Source: Sphingomonas jaspsi DSM 18422
GTDB lineage: Bacteria; Pseudomonadota; Alphaproteobacteria; Sphingomonadales; Sphingomonadaceae
Direction: 5' to 3'
Length of the DNA: 64,000 nt
Assembly (NCBI RefSeq): GCF_000585415.1
Contig: NZ_KK073876.1
Span: 1,051,810 to 1,115,809, forward strand
The first letter of the stretch is position 1. Each line of letters starts with the position of its first letter. The translations under genes and the position numbers were made by a program. Shown in pieces: positions 1 through 9,970 of this stretch. The notes beneath the pieces are model-generated. The model saw only the letters and a program-made list of their open reading frames with translations. It was not told the DNA's origin and did no database searches.

Positions 1-1
1 T

Positions 2-1045
2 TTTGCCCTCCATTCCCCCGGCTACCGCATCATGAGCCGGCAGGCCGACATCCTCAATGCCGTCCCAGCGCCCGGCCATCGCGGGCAGGCCGGTTCGATC
101 TTCCTCATGGGGCGGCGGATCAGCGGTAGCGCCGACTATGGCGCACACCTCTATCGCGACCGGGTAGTCGGCCTGCTCCGCGGGATGCTGCAGCTACCGC
201 TCGACGCGTCGGCAAGCGCCGCGCCGCCGACGGTTCCTGCCCGGCCCTCGTCTCAGGAAAGGCCGAGGCAGGAAACCGATCCGCAGCCCGCAACGAGTGC
301 TGCGCGACCGGGACATCGCCTCGCCAGCGTCAGGCCGCAAGGACGTGCGACACCGCCCGACGAAGCGACAGCACGCAGCCAATGGGATGCCCATCCGCGG
401 GTCCATCACCATTTCCACAACCAGTTCGACACCTATTTCGACATGGCGCCGAAATTCGCCGCGCGCGGGGTGGCGGATGCCGCGGCCTACCTCGCCGACA
501 ATATGACAGAACTGAATTTCATGGGGCATCGGACGCCGGGCCACCGTGGCTTCGTCGCGCCGCTTGCCGAGGCGGAGGCGATGCTGCGCGGACATCAGGT
601 GACGCCGCCCGTGACCTCCTTCTGGTCATTGAACGTGCGCACCATGCGCGACAACGCCTCGCTCAGCCTGCATTCGTTGGGCTTGGCGTTCGACATCAAC
701 CCTCGCACCAACCCGCACATCCAAAGGGCGTGGCACGACGAATTCGCCGTCATCCATGCGGTGACCGGCGTCGACCTGTTGCGCACCCGCGATCCGGCGC
801 GACTGCGCGCGGCAAGCGACCAGTTCAGCCGCGACTTCAACAGCCAGTGGGTAGCGACGCAGACCGATCCCGCGATCGTCCGCGCCCTGCGCAACCGTCG
901 CACGCTCGAACGGCTGCAGGGCTGGGCCACCACCGGCCTGTGCACGCTCGACCTTGCCCTGATCGAAGCCTTCCTCGCGGTCGGGCTTCGGTGGGGCGGT
1001 CAGTGGAACCAGTCGAAAGACTTCATGCACTTCGAACTGCCTTGA
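2..1045 (+). CDS. M15-family peptidoglycan peptidase (5' end probably outside window)
   Basis: The C-terminal half is an M15 (VanY/endolysin-type) zinc peptidase. The zinc motif HSLGLAFD gives His214 and Asp221, and the closing KDFMHFE gives Asp330 and His333 (numbered from the ATG at 32), the M15C arrangement. This family cuts peptide bridges of peptidoglycan. The middle part (residues about 60-130) is low-complexity Pro/Arg/Ala-rich. The frame stays open to the left edge and the ATG at 32 has no Shine-Dalgarno, so the gene probably starts upstream. The next gene follows after 24 bases and also carries cell-wall domains, so the two are probably cotranscribed. Fold is clear; substrate is inferred. 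Confidence 0.75.
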   Translation, partial: FALHSPGYRIMSRQADILNAVPAPGHRGQAGSIFLMGRRISGSADYGAHLYRDRVVGLLRGMLQLPLDASASAAPPTVPARPSSQERPRQETDPQPATSAARPGHRLASVRPQGRATPPDEATARSQWDAHPRVHHHFHNQFDTYFDMAPKFAARGVADAAAYLADNMTELNFMGHRTPGHRGFVAPLAEAEAMLRGHQVTPPVTSFWSLNVRTMRDNASLSLHSLGLAFDINPRTNPHIQRAWHDEFAVIHAVTGVDLLRTRDPARLRAASDQFSRDFNSQWVATQTDPAIVRALRNRRTLERLQGWATTGLCTLDLALIEAFLAVGLRWGGQWNQSKDFMHFELP

Positions 1046-1069
1046 TCGCCCATCCGAGGAGGAACAACC

Positions 1070-3394
1070 ATGGCCATGATTAGCGAAATCCTCCGCCCCT
1101 ATCTGACGCCGCTGGCGCAGACGGGCCAAGGCGGCGATGCGGCGGCGAACATTCGCTGGCTGCAGAGCGCGCTCAACCGGGTCAGCAATGCCGGGTTGAC
1201 CGTCGACGGCGTCGCCGGACCGCGCACGCGTGCCGCGGTACAGGCCTTTCAGCGCGAACAGGGGCTGACCCCCGACGGTGTTGCCGGTCCTTTGACGATG
1301 GCGGCATTACGCAGGGCCTTGGAAGGACAGCCGCAGGACCGTCCGCCGTCGCTGCCGGACGGTGGCCCACCGGCCTGCCGCGGCCTGCCGAAGCGTCAGG
1401 AACTGGACGGCTTCGCTTTCGGCCAGGCGCGCCTTGAACCGCAGCACCTGCCGGTGATCGACCAGATTGCGGCCTGCCTGGTCGCAAGCCTTGCGAGCTC
1501 GACCCCGGTAACCCGGCTGACCGTGATCGGTCATACCGATCCGGTCGGCGACGACCAGGCCAACGACGCGCTGGGCCTGCGCCGGGCGACGGCGGTCGCC
1601 GACGCGATCAGGGCGCGCATGACGCAATGGGGCGCACCCGCGACGGCCGTCGCGTTCGAGGTTTCAAGTCGGGGCGAGCGTGAGCAGGTGCCGGGCGATC
1701 CCGCGCACAACCGCCGGGTCGAGGTCGTCGCCCCGTTTGCTTATCCGCAAGTCCAGCCGATCCCGCCAATTCCACCGATCTGGCCGATCCCGCCGATCCC
1801 GCCGGTTCCGCCGTTCCGATCGCTGCTCGATCCGCCGCGCTGGGGGCCGCTGCTGGCCCGCGCCTTCGACGCCAGTACCGTCATCCGCACCGGCAATGCC
1901 GTTCGCCACCTGGTCGACGCGGAAAATCCGGCGCACGCCGCGCTGGCCGGCTACGACGCGATGGTCGCCGCGATCCGATCGGCAAGCGGGGGCGACGCGT
2001 TCATCTACCTCTTGGGTTGGATCTGCATCGACGACTTCGACATGATCACCTGCGACCCGACCAGCAAGCTGGCGGTCCTGCTGTCCGACGCCGCGCGCCG
2101 CGGCGTGCAGGTGCGGGCTATCTTCTGGGACCCGGCGGTGCACATGCGCACGCACATCGCGCAGAACAATGCCTCGGCCCGCCGCATCCGATCGCTTCCT
2201 GGCGGCGCGGCGATTATCGACGGCGAGCACCTCAGCCTTGGCACCCACCACCAGAAATTGCTGGTAGTCGGCGGGGGCGAGGGCGGCCTCGTCGGCTTCA
2301 CCGGCGGGCTGGACGTCAACAGCGACCGTATCCTGCCGTCGACCATCGTCTGTTCGGCCACGGGCGGGCGGCCGCCGGTCATGGACATGCTCGACGCCGA
2401 TCCGGAAAGCATGAGCGGCGGGGGCGGCAATCCGCTGCACGACGTCCACTGCCGGGTCGAAGGCCCGGGCGCGTTCGACCTGCTGCACACCTTCATCCGC
2501 CGCTGGGACCATCATCCCGACAGCCGCGCGATCGAAGCCCGCATGCCGCTGCGCGGGCGTAGCCAAGGCGTGCCTGCAGCCATTGCCGAACCGATCCCGC
2601 CAACCAAGAGCTCGACGGGAAAAAGCTGTTCGGTTGCGGTCGGGCGGACCTTCAACCCGCGGCGCGGGTCGGGGATGCCGTGCGAGCGCAATATCCAGCG
2701 CGGGCTGATCGCCGCGATCGATCATGCGCAGCGCTTCATCTATATGGAGGACCAATATCTCATCAATCCGGACGCGGCCCGCCACCTCAGGGCGGCGCTG
2801 GCGCGGATCGACCATTTGACGATCGTGCTGTCGGCCAGCGACATCAACAGCGATACGCCCTGCATCTGGACCTATCGACGCGATTTCGTCGATGAGCTGA
2901 CGTCGGGCCTGTCGCCGGCGCAGGCGGCCAAGGTGAGGTTGTTCCAGCTGGTCAGCCCGCCGGTTCCCGCTGCCCCGCCGCCTTGTTCGACCAGCGGCCG
3001 TAGCTTCACGCCGACCTTCGGGCGGCACACCTACGTCCATGCCAAATGCTGGGTGTTCGACGACGAACTGGCGGTTATCGGGTCGGCCAACTGCAATCGG
3101 CGCGGCTGGCAGCATGACAGCGAAATCGACGCCTTCATCTTCGACGACAGCGCACCGCGCCGCCGGGGTGAACTCACCTTCGCGCAGAAGATGCGGATGG
3201 ACTTGTGGTCCGAACATCTCGACCGCCCCGCCAGCACATTCGAAGACGGCGTCGCCAGCGCGTCGGCCTGGCTGTCGCCGGGCACCAGCGCGCGCGTCCT
3301 TCGCTATTGCCCCAACGACGGAAGCGACATCGGCGAATTCAAGTGCGGGCTCATCCGCGACCGCGTCGTCGACCCGCCCGCTGCCTGCGGCTGA
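1070..3394 (+). CDS. Peptidoglycan-binding / OmpA-like / phospholipase D fusion protein
   Basis: 774 residues with a strong Shine-Dalgarno (GAGGAGG at 1056-1062). Domains in order: a PG_binding_1 repeat (residues about 22-84); an OmpA C-terminal-like domain (about 113-222, with GHTD at 154-157 and NRRVE at 214-218); a Pro-Ile-rich linker (about 226-247); and a phospholipase D module with two HKD-type motifs. Motif 1 is His394-x-Lys396 with Gly401 in place of Asp. Motif 2 is His657-x-Lys659-x4-Asp664 followed by GSAN. The first two domains should anchor it to cell wall and the third should cleave phosphodiesters. No signal peptide or lipobox is visible, so its route to the wall is unclear. I do not know this architecture as a named family. 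Confidence 0.8.
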   Translation: MAMISEILRPYLTPLAQTGQGGDAAANIRWLQSALNRVSNAGLTVDGVAGPRTRAAVQAFQREQGLTPDGVAGPLTMAALRRALEGQPQDRPPSLPDGGPPACRGLPKRQELDGFAFGQARLEPQHLPVIDQIAACLVASLASSTPVTRLTVIGHTDPVGDDQANDALGLRRATAVADAIRARMTQWGAPATAVAFEVSSRGEREQVPGDPAHNRRVEVVAPFAYPQVQPIPPIPPIWPIPPIPPVPPFRSLLDPPRWGPLLARAFDASTVIRTGNAVRHLVDAENPAHAALAGYDAMVAAIRSASGGDAFIYLLGWICIDDFDMITCDPTSKLAVLLSDAARRGVQVRAIFWDPAVHMRTHIAQNNASARRIRSLPGGAAIIDGEHLSLGTHHQKLLVVGGGEGGLVGFTGGLDVNSDRILPSTIVCSATGGRPPVMDMLDADPESMSGGGGNPLHDVHCRVEGPGAFDLLHTFIRRWDHHPDSRAIEARMPLRGRSQGVPAAIAEPIPPTKSSTGKSCSVAVGRTFNPRRGSGMPCERNIQRGLIAAIDHAQRFIYMEDQYLINPDAARHLRAALARIDHLTIVLSASDINSDTPCIWTYRRDFVDELTSGLSPAQAAKVRLFQLVSPPVPAAPPPCSTSGRSFTPTFGRHTYVHAKCWVFDDELAVIGSANCNRRGWQHDSEIDAFIFDDSAPRRRGELTFAQKMRMDLWSEHLDRPASTFEDGVASASAWLSPGTSARVLRYCPNDGSDIGEFKCGLIRDRVVDPPAACG

Positions 3395-3400
3395 TCCGAC

Positions 3401-5362
<1,962 letters not shown>

Positions 5363-5391
5363 CACCCTCTCCTCATGCTTTTCGAGGACAT

Positions 5392-5418
5392 AGACTAGCG
5401 CTTGCGCGCCGCGTGCAA
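5392..5418 (-). promoter_or_regulatory. Probable housekeeping promoter of acs
   Basis: On the minus strand TTGCACG is followed by 12 bases and GCTAGTCT, close to the Caulobacter-type consensus TTGACGS-N10-14-GCTANAWC. It lies about 30 bases upstream of the acs ATG. Inferred from sequence only. Confidence 0.5.
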
Positions 5419-5452
5419 AGCGCAGAGTTGGTCGTGACGAAAAAGGAGGAAG

Positions 5453-5529
<77 letters not shown>

Positions 5530-5575
5530 GTGGAGGCCCGCTTAGCCGCAGCAGGCGCAGCCCGCAAGCGGCGGA

Positions 5576-6217
5576 TTACCAGCGCACCAGCGGCGGCAGG
5601 ATCAGGCGGCCGATCAGCCCGCCCACGATAACCTCGCTGACATGCCAGATGCCCAGATGGGTAATGGCGTCGACCGGGCATTCCAGCGAATTGGCGATCG
5701 CGCCGACGGCGCCGGCGGCGAGACCCGCGAACCATGCCGATCGTTCGACCGCGACCGGGGCGCCATTACGCAGCCACAGGCCGAGCATCACCAGCGTCCC
5801 GCTACCGGCGACCAAACCGGTGGTCAGGCAACGAACGCCCTGATGCGGTTCCAGCCCGGAAATCAGCGCCGGATTGGCGGCAAGCGCGATGATCGCGGCA
5901 AGCGGCAGCAACAACATCGTAGCGAGTGCCCAGGGCGCCCCGCTCTGCATCGCCCCGACCTGCGGGCGGGCCATCCGGACCGCGCTGGTCCCGGCGGCGA
6001 TGGCGAGGATGGCAAACAGGCCGAGCGATACCGCCAGCATCGGCTGCGGCGACATGGCGGCGACATCGGTGCGCAGGCCCTTGGCCCATTCGACCGACAC
6101 GATGGTCGCAGCCGCGACCGCAGCCAGCATCGCTCGGCCGGTGCCCGTGCGCATCGGCTTCACGGCGACGGCATCGGCCGCCAGCTGGTCGATCAGGTCG
6201 TCGAACTCACGCATCAT
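5576..6217 (-). CDS. nrsF: NrsF-type anti-sigma factor (DUF1109)
   Basis: 213-residue integral membrane protein with about six hydrophobic helices and a short cytoplasmic N-terminus. It carries the conserved cysteines of the NrsF/DUF1109 family (GVRCLTTGL and NSLECPVD, followed by HLGIWH). In Caulobacter, NrsF holds a cognate ECF sigma factor at the membrane and releases it under heavy-metal stress. The start overlaps the sigma-factor stop by four bases (ATGA), so the pair is translationally coupled. The stress sensed here is unknown. Confidence 0.88.
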   Translation of the reverse strand: MMREFDDLIDQLAADAVAVKPMRTGTGRAMLAAVAAATIVSVEWAKGLRTDVAAMSPQPMLAVSLGLFAILAIAAGTSAVRMARPQVGAMQSGAPWALATMLLLPLAAIIALAANPALISGLEPHQGVRCLTTGLVAGSGTLVMLGLWLRNGAPVAVERSAWFAGLAAGAVGAIANSLECPVDAITHLGIWHVSEVIVGGLIGRLILPPLVRW

Positions 6218-6735
6218 TCGCTCTCCACCAGCGCGGCCAGCCTCTTAAGGCCGCGATGGACATTCACTTTGACGAGGCTTTCCGACTGGCCGGTGATGCG
6301 CGCCGCCTCGGCCACGCTGCGCCCTTCGATGCGGGTCAGCGTGATGGCGTGCGCCTGCCCGGCCGGCAGGTGCCCGAGCAGGCTGTCGAGGCTGAGCCGC
6401 GACAACACCGCATCTTCTTCATGATCGACCGCCGCATCGGCTTCGCCCAGCTCGTCGGTCGCGGTCAGCTTTCTTAGCGCGTCGATCCAGCGGTAGCGGG
6501 CAATCGCCGCTAGCCACGGATAGAAGGGCCGCGCCGGATCGTAGCTGGCGCGCTTCGAATGCAGCGACAGCAGCGTGTCCTGCACCAGATCGTCGACCTG
6601 GTGCGGGGCAATCCGCCGCGCATAATAGCGCCCCAGCCACTGGCTGCAGCTGCCCAGCAGGGCGCGATAGGCGGCCTTGTCGCCCCCTTGCGCCAACCCC
6701 ATCAGGTGGCGCGCATCGTCGTCCCGCAAGATCAT
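6214..6735 (-). CDS. ECF RNA polymerase sigma factor
   Basis: 173-residue sigma-70 family protein with regions 2 and 4 only. Region 2 contains VDDLVQDTLLSLH and the promoter-melting stretch FYPWLAAIARYRWIDALRK; region 4 contains the HTH-like ARITGQSESLVKVNVHRGL. Its neighbour NrsF is the expected anti-sigma. No Shine-Dalgarno precedes the ATG, and an ECF-type promoter ends nine bases upstream, so the mRNA may be leaderless or nearly so. Autoregulation is inferred from that site. Confidence 0.93.
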   Translation of the reverse strand: MILRDDDARHLMGLAQGGDKAAYRALLGSCSQWLGRYYARRIAPHQVDDLVQDTLLSLHSKRASYDPARPFYPWLAAIARYRWIDALRKLTATDELGEADAAVDHEEDAVLSRLSLDSLLGHLPAGQAHAITLTRIEGRSVAEAARITGQSESLVKVNVHRGLKRLAALVESE

Positions 6736-6743
6736 GATCCGCT

Positions 6744-6771
6744 TATACGCGGAAGCCTGGTCCGCGGTTAC
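6744..6771 (-). promoter_or_regulatory. ECF-type autoregulatory promoter
   Basis: On the minus strand GTAACC is separated by exactly 16 bases from CGTATA, in the 40-base gap between the thiolase stop and the sigma-factor ATG. Caulobacter SigF promoters, whose sigma also pairs with NrsF, have a GTAACC -35 and a CG-starting -10 at that spacing. Transcription would begin at about 6737, two bases before the ATG. Confidence 0.6.
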
Positions 6772-6775
6772 AGCC

Positions 6776-7948
<1,173 letters not shown>

Positions 7949-7983
7949 GGCGAAAGGACTCCAAGGGTTGATCGGTTGGCCCT

Positions 7984-8012
7984 GTCCTAGCACCGCCTTC
8001 GCAGGTGCGGAA
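7984..8012 (-). promoter_or_regulatory. Possible promoter of the thiolase gene
   Basis: Minus strand TTCCGCA-N14-GCTAGGAC. The -10 fits GCTANAWC well; the -35 is a weak match. It sits back to back with the phaR promoter. Confidence 0.4.
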
Positions 8013-8023
8013 CAGCCATGATG

Positions 8024-8052
8024 TTGCGGTGCAAGAGGGACGGGTCTAGGCT
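8024..8052 (+). promoter_or_regulatory. Possible promoter of phaR
   Basis: Plus strand TTGCGGT-N14-TCTAGGCT, resembling TTGACGS-N10-14-GCTANAWC, 26 bases upstream of the phaR ATG. Inferred. Confidence 0.4.
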
Positions 8053-8077
8053 GCCGCATATTTTTCGGGAGTGCAGC

Positions 8078-8602
8078 ATGGCCAAGGCGACGGACAAGGT
8101 AACGATCAAGAAATACGCCAACCGCCGACTCTACGATACCGAAAGCAGCAGCTACATCACGCTCGACCGACTGGCGCAGATGATCCGCGAAGGGCGCGAT
8201 TTCGAAGTTGTCGATGCCAAGACCGGCGAAGACATCACCCACACCGTGCTGACCCAGATCATCGTCGACGAAGAAGCGCGCGGGTCGACCATGTTGCCGG
8301 TCAATTTCCTGCGCCAGCTGATCGGCCTTTACGGCGGCAACATGCAGTCGGCCGTCCCGCAATATCTGGAAGCGGCGATGGCCGAATTCCAGAAGAACAG
8401 CCAGGCGATGGCCGGTGCCTTCGGTCCCAACATGTTCGCCGACCTTGCCAAGCGCAACATGGCGATGTTCGAGGAAGCGGCGCAAAGCTTCACCGGTGCG
8501 GCAAAGAAGAAAACGGATGGGGAAAGCTCCGCCGACGAACTGGCCAAGGTGAAGGCCGAGCTCGCCGCGCTGCAGGCCAAGGTCGACAAGCTCGGCAAGT
8601 GA
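8078..8602 (+). CDS. phaR: Polyhydroxyalkanoate synthesis regulator PhaR
   Basis: 174 residues. The N-terminal PHB/PHA accumulation-regulator domain is unmistakable ([19 protein letters not shown], residues about 10-28), followed by [16 protein letters not shown] and a C-terminal coiled-coil-like segment rich in Lys, Ala and Glu. PhaR binds PHA granules and represses phasin and PHA genes when polymer is absent. The ATG at 8078 has GGGAG about five bases upstream; an earlier in-frame ATG at 8018 lacks one. The stop overlaps the next gene's GTG by four bases (GTGA). Confidence 0.93.
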   Translation: MAKATDKVTIKKYANRRLYDTESSSYITLDRLAQMIREGRDFEVVDAKTGEDITHTVLTQIIVDEEARGSTMLPVNFLRQLIGLYGGNMQSAVPQYLEAAMAEFQKNSQAMAGAFGPNMFADLAKRNMAMFEEAAQSFTGAAKKKTDGESSADELAKVKAELAALQAKVDKLGK

Positions 8603-9015
8603 AGCTGCTGTCGGTCCTGATAGCGTTAGCCGCGGTTCCGGCGACGGCGCAGGTCGCGCCGCTGTCGTTCGACGCGGGCAAATCGCTGCCGATCGCCGTC
8701 GGCGACTGGCGCTATGCCACGACGACCACGGGCAGCGAATCGCGCTATGGCAATGTGCTGGTCCTCCGCTGCAATCGGGGGAGCCGGACGGTGCAGATCG
8801 AGCGGGTCGGCAGTTCCGGCCAGCCGCTCACCATCGCGACCAGCGCCATGACCCGCAGCGTTCCCGCCGGCGGCACGATTTACGCAAGTGACAAGCTGCT
8901 CGACGCGATCGCCTTCAGTCGCGGACGGTTTCTGGTGGCGGGGGGTGCGGGACCTGTTCTGGCCATCCCAAGCTGGCCGGAAGCGGCGCGGGCGGTAGAG
9001 GATTGTCGAATTTAA
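8599..9015 (+). CDS. Small exported protein of unknown function
   Basis: 138 residues starting at a GTG overlapping the phaR stop (GTGA), so translation is probably coupled. The N-terminus ([18 protein letters not shown]) is a typical signal peptide with cleavage after AxAQ. The mature part (about 120 residues) has two cysteines (LRCNRG and EDCRI) that could form a disulphide and a predicted beta-rich pattern. I do not recognise the family. The coupling to phaR is real in sequence, but no shared function follows from it. Confidence 0.75.
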   Translation: MKLLSVLIALAAVPATAQVAPLSFDAGKSLPIAVGDWRYATTTTGSESRYGNVLVLRCNRGSRTVQIERVGSSGQPLTIATSAMTRSVPAGGTIYASDKLLDAIAFSRGRFLVAGGAGPVLAIPSWPEAARAVEDCRI

Positions 9016-9030
9016 ACACAAATACAAGTC

Positions 9031-9059
9031 TTGTTTCGTAGCTCGATCCACAACATCTT
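9031..9059 (+). promoter_or_regulatory. Weak candidate promoter of the 18-codon mini-gene
   Basis: TTGTTT, 17 bases, CATCTT, with an A/T-rich run just upstream (about 9009-9030) unusual for this region. The -10 is poor, and the last part also forms a small hairpin (CACAA-CATC-TTGTG). Low confidence. Confidence 0.25.
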
Positions 9060-9079
9060 GTGTGTGCAATCAAGCAGCG

Positions 9080-9093
9080 AAAGGAGGTGATCC
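9080..9093 (+). promoter_or_regulatory. Extended Shine-Dalgarno complementary to the 16S rRNA 3' end
   Basis: AAAGGAGGTGATCC is the exact complement of the 16S 3' tail (GGATCACCTCCTTT), 14 bases, or 15 with the preceding G if the local 16S ends in TTTC. The GGAGG core lies seven bases before the ATG at 9095, the optimal spacing. Ordinary sites in this window match only four to seven bases. Confidence 0.85.
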
Positions 9094-9094
9094 G

Positions 9095-9151
9095 ATGTCT
9101 CATGGTTCAGCTAAGAGGTCGGAACTGTTCGCTTGGAAGGTGATGGCCTAA
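9095..9151 (+). CDS. 18-residue micropeptide with hyper-strong ribosome-binding site
   Basis: The open frame encodes MSHGSAKRSELFAWKVMA and stops at TAA (9149-9151). Support for translation is the ideal Shine-Dalgarno at ideal spacing and a strong terminator 52 bases after the stop, giving a self-contained transcript of about 160-200 bases. The peptide is basic with an amphipathic C-terminal half (SELFAWKVMA) and has no signal peptide. The last four codons and stop lie inside a nested hairpin (9135-9171). It could be a functional micropeptide, a leader controlling 9324-9881, or a ribosome-binding RNA in which the peptide is incidental. Function unknown. Confidence 0.6.
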   Translation: MSHGSAKRSELFAWKVMA

Positions 9152-9171
9152 CCAGCCATCCAGGTCCTTCC
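9135..9171 (+). other. Nested RNA hairpin enclosing the micropeptide stop codon
   Basis: GGAAGG (9135-9140) pairs with CCTTCC (9166-9171), and inside it GATGGC (9142-9147) pairs with GCCATC (9155-9160). The loop CTAACCA contains the TAA stop. A second small hairpin (CAGGC/GCCTG, 9171-9186) follows. Read directly from sequence. Confidence 0.7.
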
Positions 9172-9203
9172 AGGCTCGAGCGCCTGATCGCTGACCATGT
9201 AAT

Positions 9204-9236
9204 AAGGGAGCCGTGGTGTGGTACCGCGGCTCCCTT
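9204..9236 (+). terminator. Strong hairpin terminator after the micropeptide gene
   Basis: A 13-bp stem (AAGGGAGCCGTGG with CCGCGGCTCCCTT, one G-U wobble) and a 7-base loop, followed by TGCATTTG rather than a pure T run. The same tail follows the acpP terminator at 52265-52295. Confidence 0.8.
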
Positions 9237-9323
9237 TGCATTTGTGCGCGCGCTGCCATATTCCGGAACCGTTCCGACCCTGAACCGTCTTTGACACCAT
9301 AGTTCGAACGAGGGAGGCCTGTG

Positions 9324-9881
9324 ATGGCGCGAAGGACGACCAAGACCGGCGGTGCCGGTACTTCCAAGAAATCGACCGCGGAAAAAATCGCCAAGGCGGC
9401 GATGAGCCGCGAAATGCTGGCGGCAGGTCTTACCGCCGCTGCGGCTGCGATCGCTGCGAGCCCCAAGGCGCGCAAGGCGATCAAGGACGCGGGCATGGAC
9501 GCGGCGGACAGCGCCAGCCAGGCCGCGACCAACATGATGACCAGCGCCTCCAAGCTCGGTGCGCTGATTGCCGAAGCCGTGGCCGACGCAGCCCAGCGCG
9601 TCCTGTCGGGCAAGTGGGTTGACGACGTCGTACCCGCCGCGGCCAAGCCGCAAGCCGCCAAGTCGTCAACCGCGAGCAAGCCGGCCGCGAAAACCGCTGC
9701 CGCGAAAAAGCCGGCCGCCAAGCGTGCGGCACCGGCGAAGGCCGCTACGGCTCGCAAGGCGCCTGCCGCCAAGGCTGCAACCGGCACCACGGCTGCGAAA
9801 AAGGCACCGGCGAAGCGCCGGTCGTCGAGTGCCGCCCGCAAGCGCGCGCCGGCCAAGCCGAAGACGACGCCCGCCAGCTAA
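9324..9881 (+). CDS. Histone H1-like Lys/Ala-rich protein
   Basis: 185 residues. Residues 1-100 are Ala-rich with helix-forming character (repeated runs such as AAGLTAAAAAIAAS). Residues about 108-185 are almost only Ala, Lys, Pro, Arg, Ser and Thr with AKKPAAKR-type repeats, like eukaryotic H1 tails and bacterial H1-like nucleoid proteins. DNA or RNA binding is likely, but phasin-type proteins can have similar Ala-rich N-termini. The ATG at 9324 has GAGGGAGG six bases upstream. It follows the micropeptide terminator, so it either has its own promoter or is reached by read-through. Confidence 0.7.
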   Translation: MARRTTKTGGAGTSKKSTAEKIAKAAMSREMLAAGLTAAAAAIAASPKARKAIKDAGMDAADSASQAATNMMTSASKLGALIAEAVADAAQRVLSGKWVDDVVPAAAKPQAAKSSTASKPAAKTAAAKKPAAKRAAPAKAATARKAPAAKAATGTTAAKKAPAKRRSSSAARKRAPAKPKTTPAS

Positions 9882-9902
9882 GGCGAAGCGTGACAAAGGC
9901 GA

Positions 9903-9927
9903 GGGCTCCGGAGCGATTCCGGGGCCC
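9903..9927 (+). terminator. Hairpin terminator after the H1-like gene
   Basis: GGGCTCCGGA pairs with TCCGGGGCCC (10 bp, one wobble), followed by TTCCTGT. It separates the H1-like gene from glmU. The T tail is weak, as often in this genome. Confidence 0.6.
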
Positions 9928-9970
9928 TTCCTGTATGGAAATGGTCGCGTGACCGTGCGATGGCGGTGAG

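Noticed and set aside
9079..9093. Fragment of a 16S rRNA gene on the minus strand
   Set aside because: Only 14-15 bases match the 16S tail and homology stops there. Position and spacing before an ATG fit a ribosome-binding site instead.
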